A stretch of DNA of 64,000 bases from Acetobacteraceae bacterium (GCA_022842185.1 JALHQB010000002.1:118130-182129); one strand, 5' to 3'. Positions 25,304 through 35,068 are shown, counted from the first letter of the stretch. The notes: generated from the letters alone by a model not told the origin. Made by a program: numbers and translations.

Positions 25304-26919
25304 ACGCCGACTTCGTCCTTCTCAACGCCAGCATCGCGACGATGGATGCCACGGGCACGCAACCCGAGGCGCTGGCCGCTATCGGCGGGCGCATCGTGGC
25401 GATCGGCAGCAGCGATGCGATGCGCGACCATGTCGGCCCCGGCACGCGGGTGCTTGATGCTGAAGGACGCCGCGTCATCCCCGGTATCGTGGACAGCCAC
25501 GCCCATCCGGACTCCTATGCGGTGCGGTTACGCACCTGGACGCTGCTATCCCCCGACCGGGTCAAGACGCGTGACGATGTGCTCGCGATCATCCGGCAGG
25601 TCTGCACCGCCCTGCCGCCCGGCCGCTGGGGCGCCTTCTACCGGCTGAACGAACGCGCCTGCGGCGGTTACCCCACACTCGACGAACTGGATGCGGCCAG
25701 CGCCGGGCACCCCATCTTCATCCTGCGCACCGACGGTCATCTTGGCCTCGCCAATCGTGCCGCCTTCGCAGCCTGCGGCGTGGCCGCGGACGAACCAGAT
25801 CCGCCTTTCGGCGCCTTCGACCGTGACCCGGCGACCGGCGCCTTCACCGGACTGGTGCGGGAGACGGCGGCGCATGTGTTCCTGTCCGCCGTGCATGGCG
25901 CCGACAGCGAGGCCGATATCGCAGACGGCATGGAGATGGTGCAGGACGAATGCCTGCGCCACGGGATCACCTCGGTCGCCAATTCGCTGACGCCGGCGAA
26001 AGCCATCCGCGCCTATCAGCGGATGCTGCATGACGGACGCTGGCGGATGCGCATGGGCATCATCGCCTCCGGCCGTGACGAACCGCTCATCCCGCATCTC
26101 ATCGGCGCCGGGATCCAATCAGGTTTCGGCGATGAATGGCTGCGGTTGATCGGTGTGGAATGGTGCCCGGATTGCTCGACCTCCGGCCGTACCGCCGCCT
26201 ACTGGGATCCCTATATCGGCGCAGCCGTGCCGGGAGAGCCTGTCCCCAACACCGGCATGCTGCTGTATGACCGCGAAGACCTGACCGAACGCGCCACTGC
26301 CGCACACAAGGCGGGGCTGCAGGTGATGATCGAAGGCGTGGGCGACCGCGGCATCGACTTCGCGCTGGATGTGATGGAAGCCGCCCTGGCTGCGCATCCC
26401 GTAAGCGACCACCGGATGCGGGTCGAACATTGCTGCTACGTCACGCCGCCGATCCTCGCGCGGCTGAAACGCGGCGGATTCGTCGACTCATCGGCGACAG
26501 GCTTCATGGACGAACTCGGCGAGGCCTATGTCGCCAATCGCGGCCAGGTGGCGCTGCGCCACATGTGGCCGCATCGCAGCCTTATCGCGGCTGGCATCCC
26601 TGCCCCGGGGCATTCGGATTTCGCAGTCTGCCGCGTCAACCCATTCACCGCGCTTGGTGCGATGGTCACGCGACGAAGCCAGACCGGCGCCGACCTCGAT
26701 GGATCCGAAGCCGTGACGCCGATCCAGGCACTCGCCGCCTACACGACGCTCGGCGCCTGGGCGCAGCGGGAAGAGTCCGAAAAGGGCAGCTTGGAACCCG
26801 GCAAGCTCGCGGATCTTGCCGTGCTGGATACTGATATCCTCACCTGCGATCCGACAGCGATCCGCGACACGCGCGTGGTGGCAACCGTGGTCGGCGGCGT
26901 GCTTCGCCACGGCGGTTGA
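25300..26919 (+). CDS. Amidohydrolase family 3 protein
   Basis: The 539-residue protein is a metal-dependent amidohydrolase. The HxH metal motif lies in DSHAHPD (His67, His69), further ligands in VEHCCYV, and the late Asp in PGHSDF. N- and C-terminal strands form the usual small beta-sandwich (ending VVGGVLRHGG). No signal peptide is present, so it is cytosolic. Members (YtcJ-like) cleave amides or deaminate; the substrate is unknown. It is translationally coupled to the FAD amine oxidase upstream. Confidence 0.87.
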   Translation: MNADFVLLNASIATMDATGTQPEALAAIGGRIVAIGSSDAMRDHVGPGTRVLDAEGRRVIPGIVDSHAHPDSYAVRLRTWTLLSPDRVKTRDDVLAIIRQVCTALPPGRWGAFYRLNERACGGYPTLDELDAASAGHPIFILRTDGHLGLANRAAFAACGVAADEPDPPFGAFDRDPATGAFTGLVRETAAHVFLSAVHGADSEADIADGMEMVQDECLRHGITSVANSLTPAKAIRAYQRMLHDGRWRMRMGIIASGRDEPLIPHLIGAGIQSGFGDEWLRLIGVEWCPDCSTSGRTAAYWDPYIGAAVPGEPVPNTGMLLYDREDLTERATAAHKAGLQVMIEGVGDRGIDFALDVMEAALAAHPVSDHRMRVEHCCYVTPPILARLKRGGFVDSSATGFMDELGEAYVANRGQVALRHMWPHRSLIAAGIPAPGHSDFAVCRVNPFTALGAMVTRRSQTGADLDGSEAVTPIQALAAYTTLGAWAQREESEKGSLEPGKLADLAVLDTDILTCDPTAIRDTRVVATVVGGVLRHGG

Positions 26920-26968
26920 CTGCCGGCCCGTTCTGACGAGCTTGCGCGGGTTCCGTTCACCTCGGCTG

Positions 26969-27015
26969 CCGCGACCCGCTCTCGAAGGTCGCGGATCGAG
27001 CGGTCTCACTCGATC
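26969..27015. terminator. Two tandem hairpins at a convergent gene junction
   Basis: Hairpin 1 pairs CCGCGACC (26969-26976) with GGTCGCGG (26987-26994). Hairpin 2 pairs GATCGAG (26994-27000) with CTCGATC (27009-27015). They lie between the amidohydrolase end (+) and the thioesterase end (-), so they could stop transcription from both sides. No U-run is seen. Confidence 0.6.
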
Positions 27016-27025
27016 GGGATCTGCT

Positions 27026-27439
27026 CTACCGCTTCAGCGCCAGGCGCTTCGGCCTGCCACCCGTCGCCCGTTCGGCGAAGCGCGCCAGCACGTCCTCGGG
27101 CCAAGTCGCCACGCGCCGGGCGGTCAAATCGACGCACAGGTACAGCACCTCATTCTCCGCCGCCTGCCAGCCTTCGTCGGCATGAATCATCGTATGGCGG
27201 CACAGCAGGCGCTTGGTGTCATAAGCCAGCACTTCACTCTCGAAGGCCAGCGGCGCACCCAGCGTTACTTCGCGCGTATAGGCCTGCCAGGATTCGGCGG
27301 CGAAGGTGCCGATGCCCTTCGCCTGCAAGCCGCGCCCCAAGCCCAGCGACGGCCACAACGCATCCGTCGCCAAGTCGAAGGCCACCAGGTAGTAGGCCAG
27401 GTTCATGTGCCCGTAGTGGTCAACCCACCCGGGCAGCAC
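27026..27439 (-). CDS. 4-hydroxybenzoyl-CoA-thioesterase-like hotdog protein
   Basis: The 137-residue protein has the hotdog thioesterase pattern: WVDHYGHMNLAYYLVAFD with the conserved Asp and His, then a strand segment ending LCVDLTARR. It would hydrolyse an acyl-CoA thioester. The GTG start at 27439 is the first start codon in frame after the RraA-like gene end, but the N-terminus is short and the frame is open further upstream, so the true start may be different. It is the last gene of the Liv-type operon. Confidence 0.8.
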   Translation of the reverse strand: MLPGWVDHYGHMNLAYYLVAFDLATDALWPSLGLGRGLQAKGIGTFAAESWQAYTREVTLGAPLAFESEVLAYDTKRLLCRHTMIHADEGWQAAENEVLYLCVDLTARRVATWPEDVLARFAERATGGRPKRLALKR

Positions 27440-27465
27440 GGAACACAGCGGTGCGCGTGATGCGC

Positions 27466-28173
27466 TCAGTGGATGTCCTCGGACTGCGACAGCGCCTGCT
27501 TCAGCATCTGCACGTTGAAGCCCTTGGTCTTCACCATGTCGAGGATCACCTTTTCCTTGCGGGTCAGGAGATCGACGGCGGCGGGGATCTTGGTCACCAC
27601 GTCATGCGGGATGACGACGGCACCGTGGCGGTCGGCATGCACCACGTCATCATGCTTCACCTGCATGCCATGGATCGTGACATCGAGATTCAGCGCGACG
27701 ATATGCACATGGGCGTGGGACGGGTTGACCACGCCGGCGATGCCCTGGAAGCCCGGCGCGAACATATCGAGGTCGCGCACCGACCCGTTGGTCACGACGC
27801 CCTGCGCGCCGAGTCCCTGGTGGACGGCGGAATTGACCTCGCCCCAGAAGGCGCCGACGCCGGGGGTGTCATCAAGGTCCTGCAGGCAGACCACGGTCGG
27901 CAGCGCCGCATCGGCGACGTACTCATACCACGCCACGCGCATCGCCTTGTCGGCTTCCTTGGCCCGGCCGGATGGGAAGGCCGCGCGTTGCGTCCCGGTG
28001 CGCGCCAGGCCGCAGATCGGCTTCAGCGTCGGATCGACCGCGGTCATCGGCCGCACGGTGAAGCCATAGCCGCGACGATGCGCGGCCACGACCTCCAGCG
28101 CGTTGCAGATGGTGGGCGTGTCCCAGGCGCGCAGCGCTTCGAGATCGGCAGCGGTGAAAGGGTAGTCGGCCAT
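27466..28173 (-). CDS. RraA family protein (HMG/CHA aldolase-like)
   Basis: The 235-residue protein belongs to the RraA-like superfamily, which includes 4-hydroxy-4-methyl-2-oxoglutarate aldolases. Typical segments are TPTICNALE, the GxxxDxxG-like LDDTPGVGAFWGE and NGSVRDLDMF, where Arg and Asp bind metal and oxoacid. I chose the ATG at 28173 with a strong GGAGGAGA site upstream. It follows the Liv transporter genes, so it may act on an imported 2-oxo or hydroxy acid. It is not a ribonuclease regulator in this context. Confidence 0.85.
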   Translation of the reverse strand: MADYPFTAADLEALRAWDTPTICNALEVVAAHRRGYGFTVRPMTAVDPTLKPICGLARTGTQRAAFPSGRAKEADKAMRVAWYEYVADAALPTVVCLQDLDDTPGVGAFWGEVNSAVHQGLGAQGVVTNGSVRDLDMFAPGFQGIAGVVNPSHAHVHIVALNLDVTIHGMQVKHDDVVHADRHGAVVIPHDVVTKIPAAVDLLTRKEKVILDMVKTKGFNVQMLKQALSQSEDIH

Positions 28174-28256
28174 GATGCGGTCTCCTCCGTTGCCGCCAGG
28201 ATCGACCAGCATGCGGCTGCGGTCAAACCACCGCCGGCGGCGCGCCGTGCGGGGTG

Positions 28257-28958
28257 CTACAAACCGAGATAGGCGCGCTGGAGATGCGGGTCCGCCCGGA
28301 CTTGCGCCGCCGTGCCGCCGATGGCGAAGGTGCCGTTTTCGAGCACATGGGCGTCATCGGCGATGTCGAGGCTCTGCGCGACATTCTGTTCGACGAGCAT
28401 GATGGCCAGGCCGCCGGCATGCAGGCGACGTATCAGAGCGAACATCTCCTCGACCAGCAGCGGCGACAGGCCGAGCGAGGGCTCGTCGAGGATCAGCAGT
28501 CGCGGTTCCGCCATCATCCCCCGCCCGATCGCCAGCATCTGCTGTTCGCCGCCCGACAGCGTTCCCGCCCCTTGGCGGATGCGTTCCTTCAGGCGGGGAA
28601 AGGTGTCGAAGACGCGTTCCATGTTCCTCGCCCGGGTGCCGCGCGCGCGGCGATAGGCACCGAGCTCAAGGTTGTCCCGCACGCTGAGGTTCGGGAACAC
28701 CTTGCGGCCTTCCGGCACATGGACCAGGCCGGCTTCCGCAATCGCCGGCGGGGCGAGCCCATCGATGCGGCGGCCTTCGAAGGTGATGGTCCCGGCCCGG
28801 GCGCGCACCAGGCCGCTGATCGTCATGTTCAGCGTCGTCTTGCCCGCGCCATTGGCGCCCAGCACCGCGACGATCCGGCCCGACGGCACGGTCAGATCCA
28901 CACCCCGCAAAACGGTGGCCAGCCCGTAGCCGGCTTCGAGGCCACGGATCTCAAGCAT
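28257..28958 (-). CDS. livF: Branched-chain amino acid-type ABC ATPase, LivF-like
   Basis: The 233-residue ATPase has Walker A (GANGAGKTT), the signature LSGGEQQM and Walker B (LLILDEPSLGL), and the length of LivF proteins. The ATG at 28958 overlaps the LivG stop by eight bases. It drives the LivHM channel with the LivG ATPase. Confidence 0.93.
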   Translation of the reverse strand: MLEIRGLEAGYGLATVLRGVDLTVPSGRIVAVLGANGAGKTTLNMTISGLVRARAGTITFEGRRIDGLAPPAIAEAGLVHVPEGRKVFPNLSVRDNLELGAYRRARGTRARNMERVFDTFPRLKERIRQGAGTLSGGEQQMLAIGRGMMAEPRLLILDEPSLGLSPLLVEEMFALIRRLHAGGLAIMLVEQNVAQSLDIADDAHVLENGTFAIGGTAAQVRADPHLQRAYLGL

Positions 28959-29718
28959 TGGCGGCACCCTGCAACCGCTTGGCCGCACCTTGGCCGAGAT
29001 AGGCCTCGACCACCGCCGGCGCCGAGACGACCTCGGCGGGTGTGCCTGAACAGATGATGCGGCCCTGGGCCAGGACGTGGACCGTCTCGCACAGGTTCAT
29101 CACCGCCTGCATGACATGTTCGATCATCAGGACCGTCACGCCGTCATCGCGTATGGCGCGCACCACCGGCACGATGTCGCGGATCTCGGAGGGGTTGAGG
29201 CCCGCCAATACCTCATCCAGCAGCAGCAGCTTCGGGCGCGTGGCGAGTGCGCGCGCCACTTCCAGCCGCTTGCGCCCGGCCACCGTCAGGGCGGCGGCCG
29301 GCTTGTCGAGCTGATCGGCCAGGCCGACCCGATGCGCGACCTGTTCGGCCGCCGCCATCGCGGCGCTGCGCTTGGCCTCGCGCAGGAAGGCACCGACCGC
29401 GATGTTCTCGCGCACCGTCAGACCGGCGAAGGGCTGCACGATCTGGAATGTCCGCGCGAGGCCGATGCGCGCGAGGTCATGCGGGCGGCGGCCGGTGATT
29501 TGCTCGCCCTCCAGCATCACGATACCGGCGGTCGGCTTCTCGAAACCCGCGATCACCGCGAACAGCGTCGTCTTGCCCGCGCCGTTCGGGCCGATCAGGC
29601 CAGTGATCGACCCTTCCGCCACATCCAGCGTCGCATCGTTCACCGCGACCAGCCCGCCGAAGCGCTTGGTGATGCCGCGCACGGCCAGGAAGGCGGGATC
29701 GGGTCCGGTGCCTGTCAT
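28951..29718 (-). CDS. livG: Branched-chain amino acid-type ABC ATPase, LivG-like
   Basis: The 255-residue ATPase has Walker A (GPNGAGKTT), the signature (LTVAGRKRLEVARALA) and Walker B (LLLLDEVLAGLNPSE). I chose the ATG at 29718 because it forms an ATGA overlap with the LivM stop; an in-frame GTG at 29727 is less likely. It works with LivF. Confidence 0.93.
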   Translation of the reverse strand: MTGTGPDPAFLAVRGITKRFGGLVAVNDATLDVAEGSITGLIGPNGAGKTTLFAVIAGFEKPTAGIVMLEGEQITGRRPHDLARIGLARTFQIVQPFAGLTVRENIAVGAFLREAKRSAAMAAAEQVAHRVGLADQLDKPAAALTVAGRKRLEVARALATRPKLLLLDEVLAGLNPSEIRDIVPVVRAIRDDGVTVLMIEHVMQAVMNLCETVHVLAQGRIICSGTPAEVVSAPAVVEAYLGQGAAKRLQGAANA

Positions 29719-30659
29719 CGTCGCCACCGCCGCAACAGGCCGGGGATATCCCGCGGCGGGAACCGCACCACCAGGATCAGCACGATGCCGAAGACCACCA
29801 GGTCGATGCCGGGGATGCGCCCGGCGACCGATTTCGTGGCCTCGGCAAGGCCATGCAGGATCACGGCCCCCAGCACCGGTCCGAACACAGTGCCGGCACC
29901 GCCGACGATGGGTGCCAGCAGCGCCTCGACGGAAATCCAGGTGCCGTAGGCGATGTTGGCGTCCAGATAGAGGAAGTACTGCGCATAGAGCCCGCCCGCC
30001 GCGCCAGTCATGCCCGCCGAGAGCGTGATGGCGCGCAGCTTAACCGCCAGGACATCGACGCCGAGCGCCTGGGCCGCTGCCTCATTCTCCCGCACCGCCA
30101 CCAACTGCGCGCCGAGGCGCGATCGTTCCAGCGCCAACGTGGCCAGCAACGCCAATGTCACCAGCGATCCGGCCACCATCAGGAAGGTGCCGCGATCGGC
30201 GAACTGGAAATTGGCCGGGTTGACCTCCAGCCGGATCAGGATGCCGGCAGCGCCGCCGGTGATCTCCGCGGCATTGGCCAGCACGCGGAACACCTCGGCG
30301 AAGGCCAGCGTCACCAAGGCGAAGTACGATCCCTTCAGCCCGGAACGAAATGCCAAGGCGCCGATCGCCAGCCCGACCAGCGCCGCCCCCGCAATACCCG
30401 CCGCGAAGGCCGGATAGGCGCCCATCCCGAAGCGCAGCTGCAGGATCGCGGTCAGATAGGCGCCGGTGCCGAAGAAGGCCGCGTGCCCGAAGGAGAACTG
30501 CCCGCCATACCCGCCGAGCAGGTTCCACCCCTGCGCCGCGAGCGCGATGATCATGGTGAAGACCAGGAAGTTCAGCGCCACGTTGCTGGTGACCAGCAGC
30601 GCCGCCGCGACGACGACGACCCCGAAGGCGATGATCGGCACCAGGTCGCGCGGCGTCAC
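29715..30659 (-). CDS. livM: Branched-chain amino acid-type ABC permease, LivM-like
   Basis: The 314-residue integral membrane protein has roughly eight to ten helices, and the LLGGYGGQFSFGHAAFFGTGAY segment is typical of LivM. It starts at a GTG overlapping the LivH stop (GTGA). Confidence 0.92.
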   Translation of the reverse strand: MTPRDLVPIIAFGVVVVAAALLVTSNVALNFLVFTMIIALAAQGWNLLGGYGGQFSFGHAAFFGTGAYLTAILQLRFGMGAYPAFAAGIAGAALVGLAIGALAFRSGLKGSYFALVTLAFAEVFRVLANAAEITGGAAGILIRLEVNPANFQFADRGTFLMVAGSLVTLALLATLALERSRLGAQLVAVRENEAAAQALGVDVLAVKLRAITLSAGMTGAAGGLYAQYFLYLDANIAYGTWISVEALLAPIVGGAGTVFGPVLGAVILHGLAEATKSVAGRIPGIDLVVFGIVLILVVRFPPRDIPGLLRRWRR

Positions 30660-31531
30660 GCCCGCGCCCCGAACAGGCCGGTGGGACGGACCAGCAACAC
30701 CAGGATGAAGATCAGGAAGATGCCGATCTGCCCAAGGCTCTCACCCAGGAACAGCCCGGACAGGCTCTCCACCACGCCAATCACCAGACCCCCGACCAGG
30801 GCTCCGACCACGCTGCCCATCCCGCCCAGCACGACGATGGTGAAGGCGACGAGGACAAAGGCGTTGCCGACGCGCGGAGACACATAGAAGGATGGCAGCA
30901 GCATCGCCGCGGCGATCGCCAGGCACGCCGTCCCGATGCCGAAGGTCACGGCATAGACATGCGCGACGTCGATCCCCACCAGCGCCGCGCCGGTGCGTTC
31001 CTTGGCCACGGCACGGATCGCCTTGCCCGTCATGGTGAACCGCATCAGCACATAGAGGGCGACGCCCACCGCGATGGTCGCCACGAAGCCGATCACGCGC
31101 GGATAAGATAGCAGCGTTGGCCCGGCCTCGATCACATCCATCGCATAGGGCACGTCGATGCTGCGCGTGTCGGACCGGAACACCGCCAACATCAGGTTTT
31201 CGATGATGATGGACAGGCCCAGCGTCACCAGCAGGATGTTCTCATCCTTGCCGCGGCTGGCTGGCCCGATCACCAGTCGCTGCACCAGATACCCGATGCC
31301 GAAGAACAACGCCGCGAGCGGCAGTGCCGCGACATAGGGATCGACGCCGAGCGACGCCCAGGCGACATAGGCCGCATACATCGCCATCGTCAGCAGCGCG
31401 CCATGGGCGAAATTGATGATGTGCAGAACGCCGTAGACCAGCGTCAGCCCAAGCGCCACCAGCCCATACACCGCCCCGGTCAGGAGGCCGTTCAGCACGG
31501 CCTCCAGGATGATCTCCGGCGGCAGGCCCAT
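30656..31531 (-). CDS. livH: Branched-chain amino acid-type ABC permease, LivH-like
   Basis: The 291-residue membrane protein carries the LivH signature GLTLVYGVLHIINFAHG and the late segment GGMGSVVGALVGG. It starts one base after the binding-protein stop. With LivM it forms the membrane channel. Confidence 0.92.
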   Translation of the reverse strand: MGLPPEIILEAVLNGLLTGAVYGLVALGLTLVYGVLHIINFAHGALLTMAMYAAYVAWASLGVDPYVAALPLAALFFGIGYLVQRLVIGPASRGKDENILLVTLGLSIIIENLMLAVFRSDTRSIDVPYAMDVIEAGPTLLSYPRVIGFVATIAVGVALYVLMRFTMTGKAIRAVAKERTGAALVGIDVAHVYAVTFGIGTACLAIAAAMLLPSFYVSPRVGNAFVLVAFTIVVLGGMGSVVGALVGGLVIGVVESLSGLFLGESLGQIGIFLIFILVLLVRPTGLFGARA

Positions 31532-31532
31532 C

Positions 31533-32744
31533 TCAGCCGGTGACAGGATAGACGGGCTGCGCGTCGGCGAAGTCGCGCGGGAAGATCACCTTGATGTCGC
31601 CGCCCTGGACCTGCGTGTTCACCGGGGCGCCGGCCTGGTTCTGGCCGTTGACGAAGCGCGTCGGACCATACGGCATGATGTGCTTCGTGAAGGCCCCATC
31701 GGTCGCCGCCAACGCCGTGATCAGCGCCGCGCGATCGGCCCGCCCCGCGCGTTCCAACGCATCGGCCACGAGCATCACCGCCGAGTAATTCAGCGGCGTG
31801 TTATACAGCCAGAAGCGGTTCTGCGCTTCCACCGCGCGCCGCAATTCTGCGGTCTTGGGCTTGCGCGGATCGGGCCAGTGATTGCAGTCCATCACCAGAT
31901 TCGCCGCATCAGGGAATTCCCGCACGAAGCGGTAGTTGGATGCGGCGCCGTTCAACACGCAGTACACGCCCTTGGGTCGGATGCGCTGCTGCTGCATGGT
32001 GCGCGACAGCAACACGAACTCCGCATAATAAGATGATGGGATCACCAGGTCCGGCCGCAGCGCACGGATGCGCAAGGCGACGTTGTTCATGTCGCGCGCC
32101 GGTGTCGGGTGTGCGATGGTCTCCAGCACCTCGAAGCCGCGCTTGGGCAGTTCGGTGTTGAGCAGCCGCGCCATGCCGGACCCGAACAGCCCGTCCTCAT
32201 GCACGATCACCACGGTGCGGGACGGCTTGCCCGCCCCATCGTTGAGCGCGACGAGGTTGTCCAGCGCCGACTGCGTCACCACGCCGAATCCCGGTCCGAA
32301 GCGGAAGGTATTGGTGAGCCCTCGGGAGACGATCTGGTCCGACACGCCGACATCGACGACGTAGGGAAGGTCGTATCGCGACGCCGCCTGCGATGCGGCG
32401 AGGCAGATCGGGCTGGCGAAGCCGCCGACCACGGCGAGGACGCCCTCGGCCTGCATCTTCTCGACCTCGGCGACACCGCCTTCGGGGTTCGACCGTGCAT
32501 CGCCGAACACGGTCTCGATGCGCGCGCCGCCCAGGGCGCGGATGCCGCCGCCGGCATTAATCTCGGCGATGGCGAGATCGGCGCCGAGGCGCCCGTATTC
32601 GCCATCCTGCGACAAGGCGCCGGTCACCGGCTGAAGGATGCCGAGCTTGATCGCCGGCGCCTGCGCCCGCGCCAGGCCCGGCGCCGCCAACACGCCGGCC
32701 GAAGCCATCAACACGCCACGTCGCCCGGTCGTGAATCCGGTCAT
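31533..32744 (-). CDS. Branched-chain amino acid-type substrate-binding protein, Tat-like signal
   Basis: The 403-residue protein is a Leu/Ile/Val-type periplasmic binding protein (Peripla_BP_6). The N-terminus TTGRRGVLMASAG...LARAQA is a twin-arginine-type signal. The two-lobe domain starts at IKLGILQPVTGALSQDG. I chose the ATG at 32744 because GGGAG lies about 8 bases ahead; the ATG at 32750 lies too close to that site. It begins the Liv operon. The downstream RraA-like and thioesterase genes suggest a ligand such as an aromatic or branched oxoacid rather than plain leucine. Confidence 0.9.
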   Translation of the reverse strand: MTGFTTGRRGVLMASAGVLAAPGLARAQAPAIKLGILQPVTGALSQDGEYGRLGADLAIAEINAGGGIRALGGARIETVFGDARSNPEGGVAEVEKMQAEGVLAVVGGFASPICLAASQAASRYDLPYVVDVGVSDQIVSRGLTNTFRFGPGFGVVTQSALDNLVALNDGAGKPSRTVVIVHEDGLFGSGMARLLNTELPKRGFEVLETIAHPTPARDMNNVALRIRALRPDLVIPSSYYAEFVLLSRTMQQQRIRPKGVYCVLNGAASNYRFVREFPDAANLVMDCNHWPDPRKPKTAELRRAVEAQNRFWLYNTPLNYSAVMLVADALERAGRADRAALITALAATDGAFTKHIMPYGPTRFVNGQNQAGAPVNTQVQGGDIKVIFPRDFADAQPVYPVTG

Positions 32745-32796
32745 GATCATTGCTCCCTGTTGCCGGCCATGACGTTCCCGCACGGCCCCCATCCGT

Positions 32797-35019
32797 TCAA
32801 CCCTGCCGATCCGGTCCCACGACGCGGTAAGCTTGGCGTTCGAGGAATTCGAGCCTCGCCTGCACATCCTCCGGCCGGCACAGCATCAGGGCGGTGACGC
32901 CCAGCCCGACCAGGCGCCCCGCGGAGTCCTCCGTGACATCGATCGCGCTACCCTTGCCGCCATCGATCTCGACGATGATCTCTCCGCCATCGGCATCGCA
33001 ATCGAGCACGCAGGCGAAGCGCGACTGGCTTGCCCCGTCCATGACGATCCGCCGGAATGCGCCAGGGGCGGAGGCCGAGCCAAAGGCGCGCAGGCGGATG
33101 TCCTTCGCACCATCCGGCGCGACGCAGCCCAGGTACAGGCGCAGCCGTCCGCCGAGCCCGGCCACATCGACCGGCAGCCGCATCTTCGCCAGCCCGGCGC
33201 GCGTCCAGCAGCCCCATGATTCCATCGGATGCCAGGCCAGTCCGTCGCGCAGGACATCGGCCATCGCCTTGCTGCGTTCGGCCACCCCGCCACCGGTCAG
33301 GCGCAGCGGATAGATGACCGATGGGGCCACCAGCACCGGCGGGGCGGGCGCGTCGCGCGATGCGGCGGCACGCGCGGCCACCTCGCGCATCACCTGGTCC
33401 GCGATGTCGCCCCAACTGCGTAGCGCGACGGTGTCGCGGATCTTGGCCTCGAGCCTTTCGCGCTCGGCCGCGTCGAAGATCAGCGCCTCCAGCCGGGCCA
33501 GCAGGTCGGGCAGGTTGTCGGGCTCGAAATACACCGCCACATCGCCGCCGGCCTCGGTCAGTGAGGTATTGCGCGCCACCAGCGGAATGCGGCCGAAGGA
33601 CAGGCTTTCGGTCACCGGCAGGCCCCAGCCTTCGTAGAAGCTGTTCGTGACGGTGAACATCGCACGCCCATACAGCGCGGCGAGGGCGACATCGGGCACG
33701 CCATGGGCAATCGAGACCCGTTCCTGCAGCGCCGGCGAATTGCGCCACAGCGTCATCGCCGCATCGGCGAGCCAGCCGGGCTTGCCGATGCAGACCAGGC
33801 GCGGAACGCGATCGGCACCGTGCCGGCGGATCAGCGCCAGCCAGGCATGCAGCAGCATCAGGTGGTTCTTGCGGCTTTCGATGGTGCCGACGCAAAGCAC
33901 GAAGGATTCCTGCGGCTCCGGCAGGTCGGGCCGCGCGGGCCAGCCCTCCGATGCCGCGGCGCCGAGTTCCTGCCGCAGATCGGCGTCCAGCCGGACCACT
34001 GTCACGGGCAAGGCGCGTTCGGGCACCACCGTGGCGGCGATGCGCCGCGCATCGGCGGCCGACCATTCGGAAATGGCCAGCGCTGAATCCGCCTGGGCCG
34101 CCATGGACGAAAACCACTGGGCGAATTCCTCGACCAGCATGGGTTGGCAGTGCTCGGGCGTCATCAGCGGGATGCAATCATAGACCAGCGGCACGTAGCG
34201 CACGCCGTAGCGCCGCATCACATGGCGGACCCGCAGGAAGTAATCCTTGATCCACCAGGATGTGCCGAGATTGACCAGGCTCGCCCCCGGCGCGAAGACG
34301 AAGTCGGTCCCGTCCCGCAGGCTTTCCCGCAGTTCCGCCACCGCCTCGGCCCAGGCAGGGGCGTCCACTTCGCCACCGGTGCGCGACAGCCGCCACAGGC
34401 GCAGGAACAGGTCGCGCCCGATCTCCCGCCAGAAGCCGGACGCCTCGTCGAAGGCGACGGCCGCGGTGGCGACGCCCTCGACGGGATTGAGCAAGGCTCG
34501 CGCAGTGACGTTCAACTGCACGCGCTGGATGCCCGTGGGCGTGCGATTGTGGGCGACATAGGCGACGAGGTCGGAACTGTCGAAGACGATCTGCAATGCC
34601 TGCCCGGGCGCCCGCGCGTGGCGCGTTGTCACGGACGCCAGGAAGGACAGCGACTTCGCACCGCGGGCGGCCTCGATATTGTCGGGTTCGAGTTCGAGGG
34701 CGCGCGCATAGGCGCGCCAGGCGCCCTGCCCTTCCCCCATCATCTTCAGGGCGTGCCCGATATGCAGATGCGCGTCGGGGCTGTTCGGCGCGCTGGCGGC
34801 GGCCTGGCGGTATGCCGCCAGGGCGGCGGCGACGTCGCCGGCCTCCTTCAGGCAATGGCCCATCTGGACTCGGGCGCGCCAATCCTCCGGGTGCAGCGCC
34901 AGATGCGCCTCATACGCCACGGCAGCGGCATCCCACATGCGCTGGTCGCGCAGGGAATCGGCCTGCCGCAGCGCGCCCCCCGGCGCGGCGCCAACATTGC
35001 CCTGGCCTGCCTGGTCCAT
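32797..35019 (-). CDS. TPR-containing glycosyltransferase family 4 protein with extra C-terminal domain
   Basis: The 740-residue protein has an N-terminal TPR region (about 20-125), a GT4-type glycosyltransferase section (about 150-560) and a further C-terminal region of roughly 160 residues. The GT4 donor-site motif YEGWGLPVTE, with its two Glu residues, is present. The C-terminal part looks like beta-strand-rich sequence but matches no domain I can name. There is no membrane helix. A role in exopolysaccharide or cell-surface glycan assembly is likely. The start at 35019 has a GGGG-rich site upstream; a GTG at 35040 is an alternative. Confidence 0.85.
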   Translation of the reverse strand: MDQAGQGNVGAAPGGALRQADSLRDQRMWDAAAVAYEAHLALHPEDWRARVQMGHCLKEAGDVAAALAAYRQAAASAPNSPDAHLHIGHALKMMGEGQGAWRAYARALELEPDNIEAARGAKSLSFLASVTTRHARAPGQALQIVFDSSDLVAYVAHNRTPTGIQRVQLNVTARALLNPVEGVATAAVAFDEASGFWREIGRDLFLRLWRLSRTGGEVDAPAWAEAVAELRESLRDGTDFVFAPGASLVNLGTSWWIKDYFLRVRHVMRRYGVRYVPLVYDCIPLMTPEHCQPMLVEEFAQWFSSMAAQADSALAISEWSAADARRIAATVVPERALPVTVVRLDADLRQELGAAASEGWPARPDLPEPQESFVLCVGTIESRKNHLMLLHAWLALIRRHGADRVPRLVCIGKPGWLADAAMTLWRNSPALQERVSIAHGVPDVALAALYGRAMFTVTNSFYEGWGLPVTESLSFGRIPLVARNTSLTEAGGDVAVYFEPDNLPDLLARLEALIFDAAERERLEAKIRDTVALRSWGDIADQVMREVAARAAASRDAPAPPVLVAPSVIYPLRLTGGGVAERSKAMADVLRDGLAWHPMESWGCWTRAGLAKMRLPVDVAGLGGRLRLYLGCVAPDGAKDIRLRAFGSASAPGAFRRIVMDGASQSRFACVLDCDADGGEIIVEIDGGKGSAIDVTEDSAGRLVGLGVTALMLCRPEDVQARLEFLERQAYRVVGPDRQG

Positions 35020-35068
35020 ACGCCATCCCCACTCGGTCACATCGTCATGCCGTATGCCACAGACCGGG

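Noticed and set aside
27466..28173. RraA ribonuclease E inhibitor
   Set aside because: The longer form and the metal/oxoacid motif fit the aldolase branch of the family better, and the gene lies in a catabolic transporter operon.
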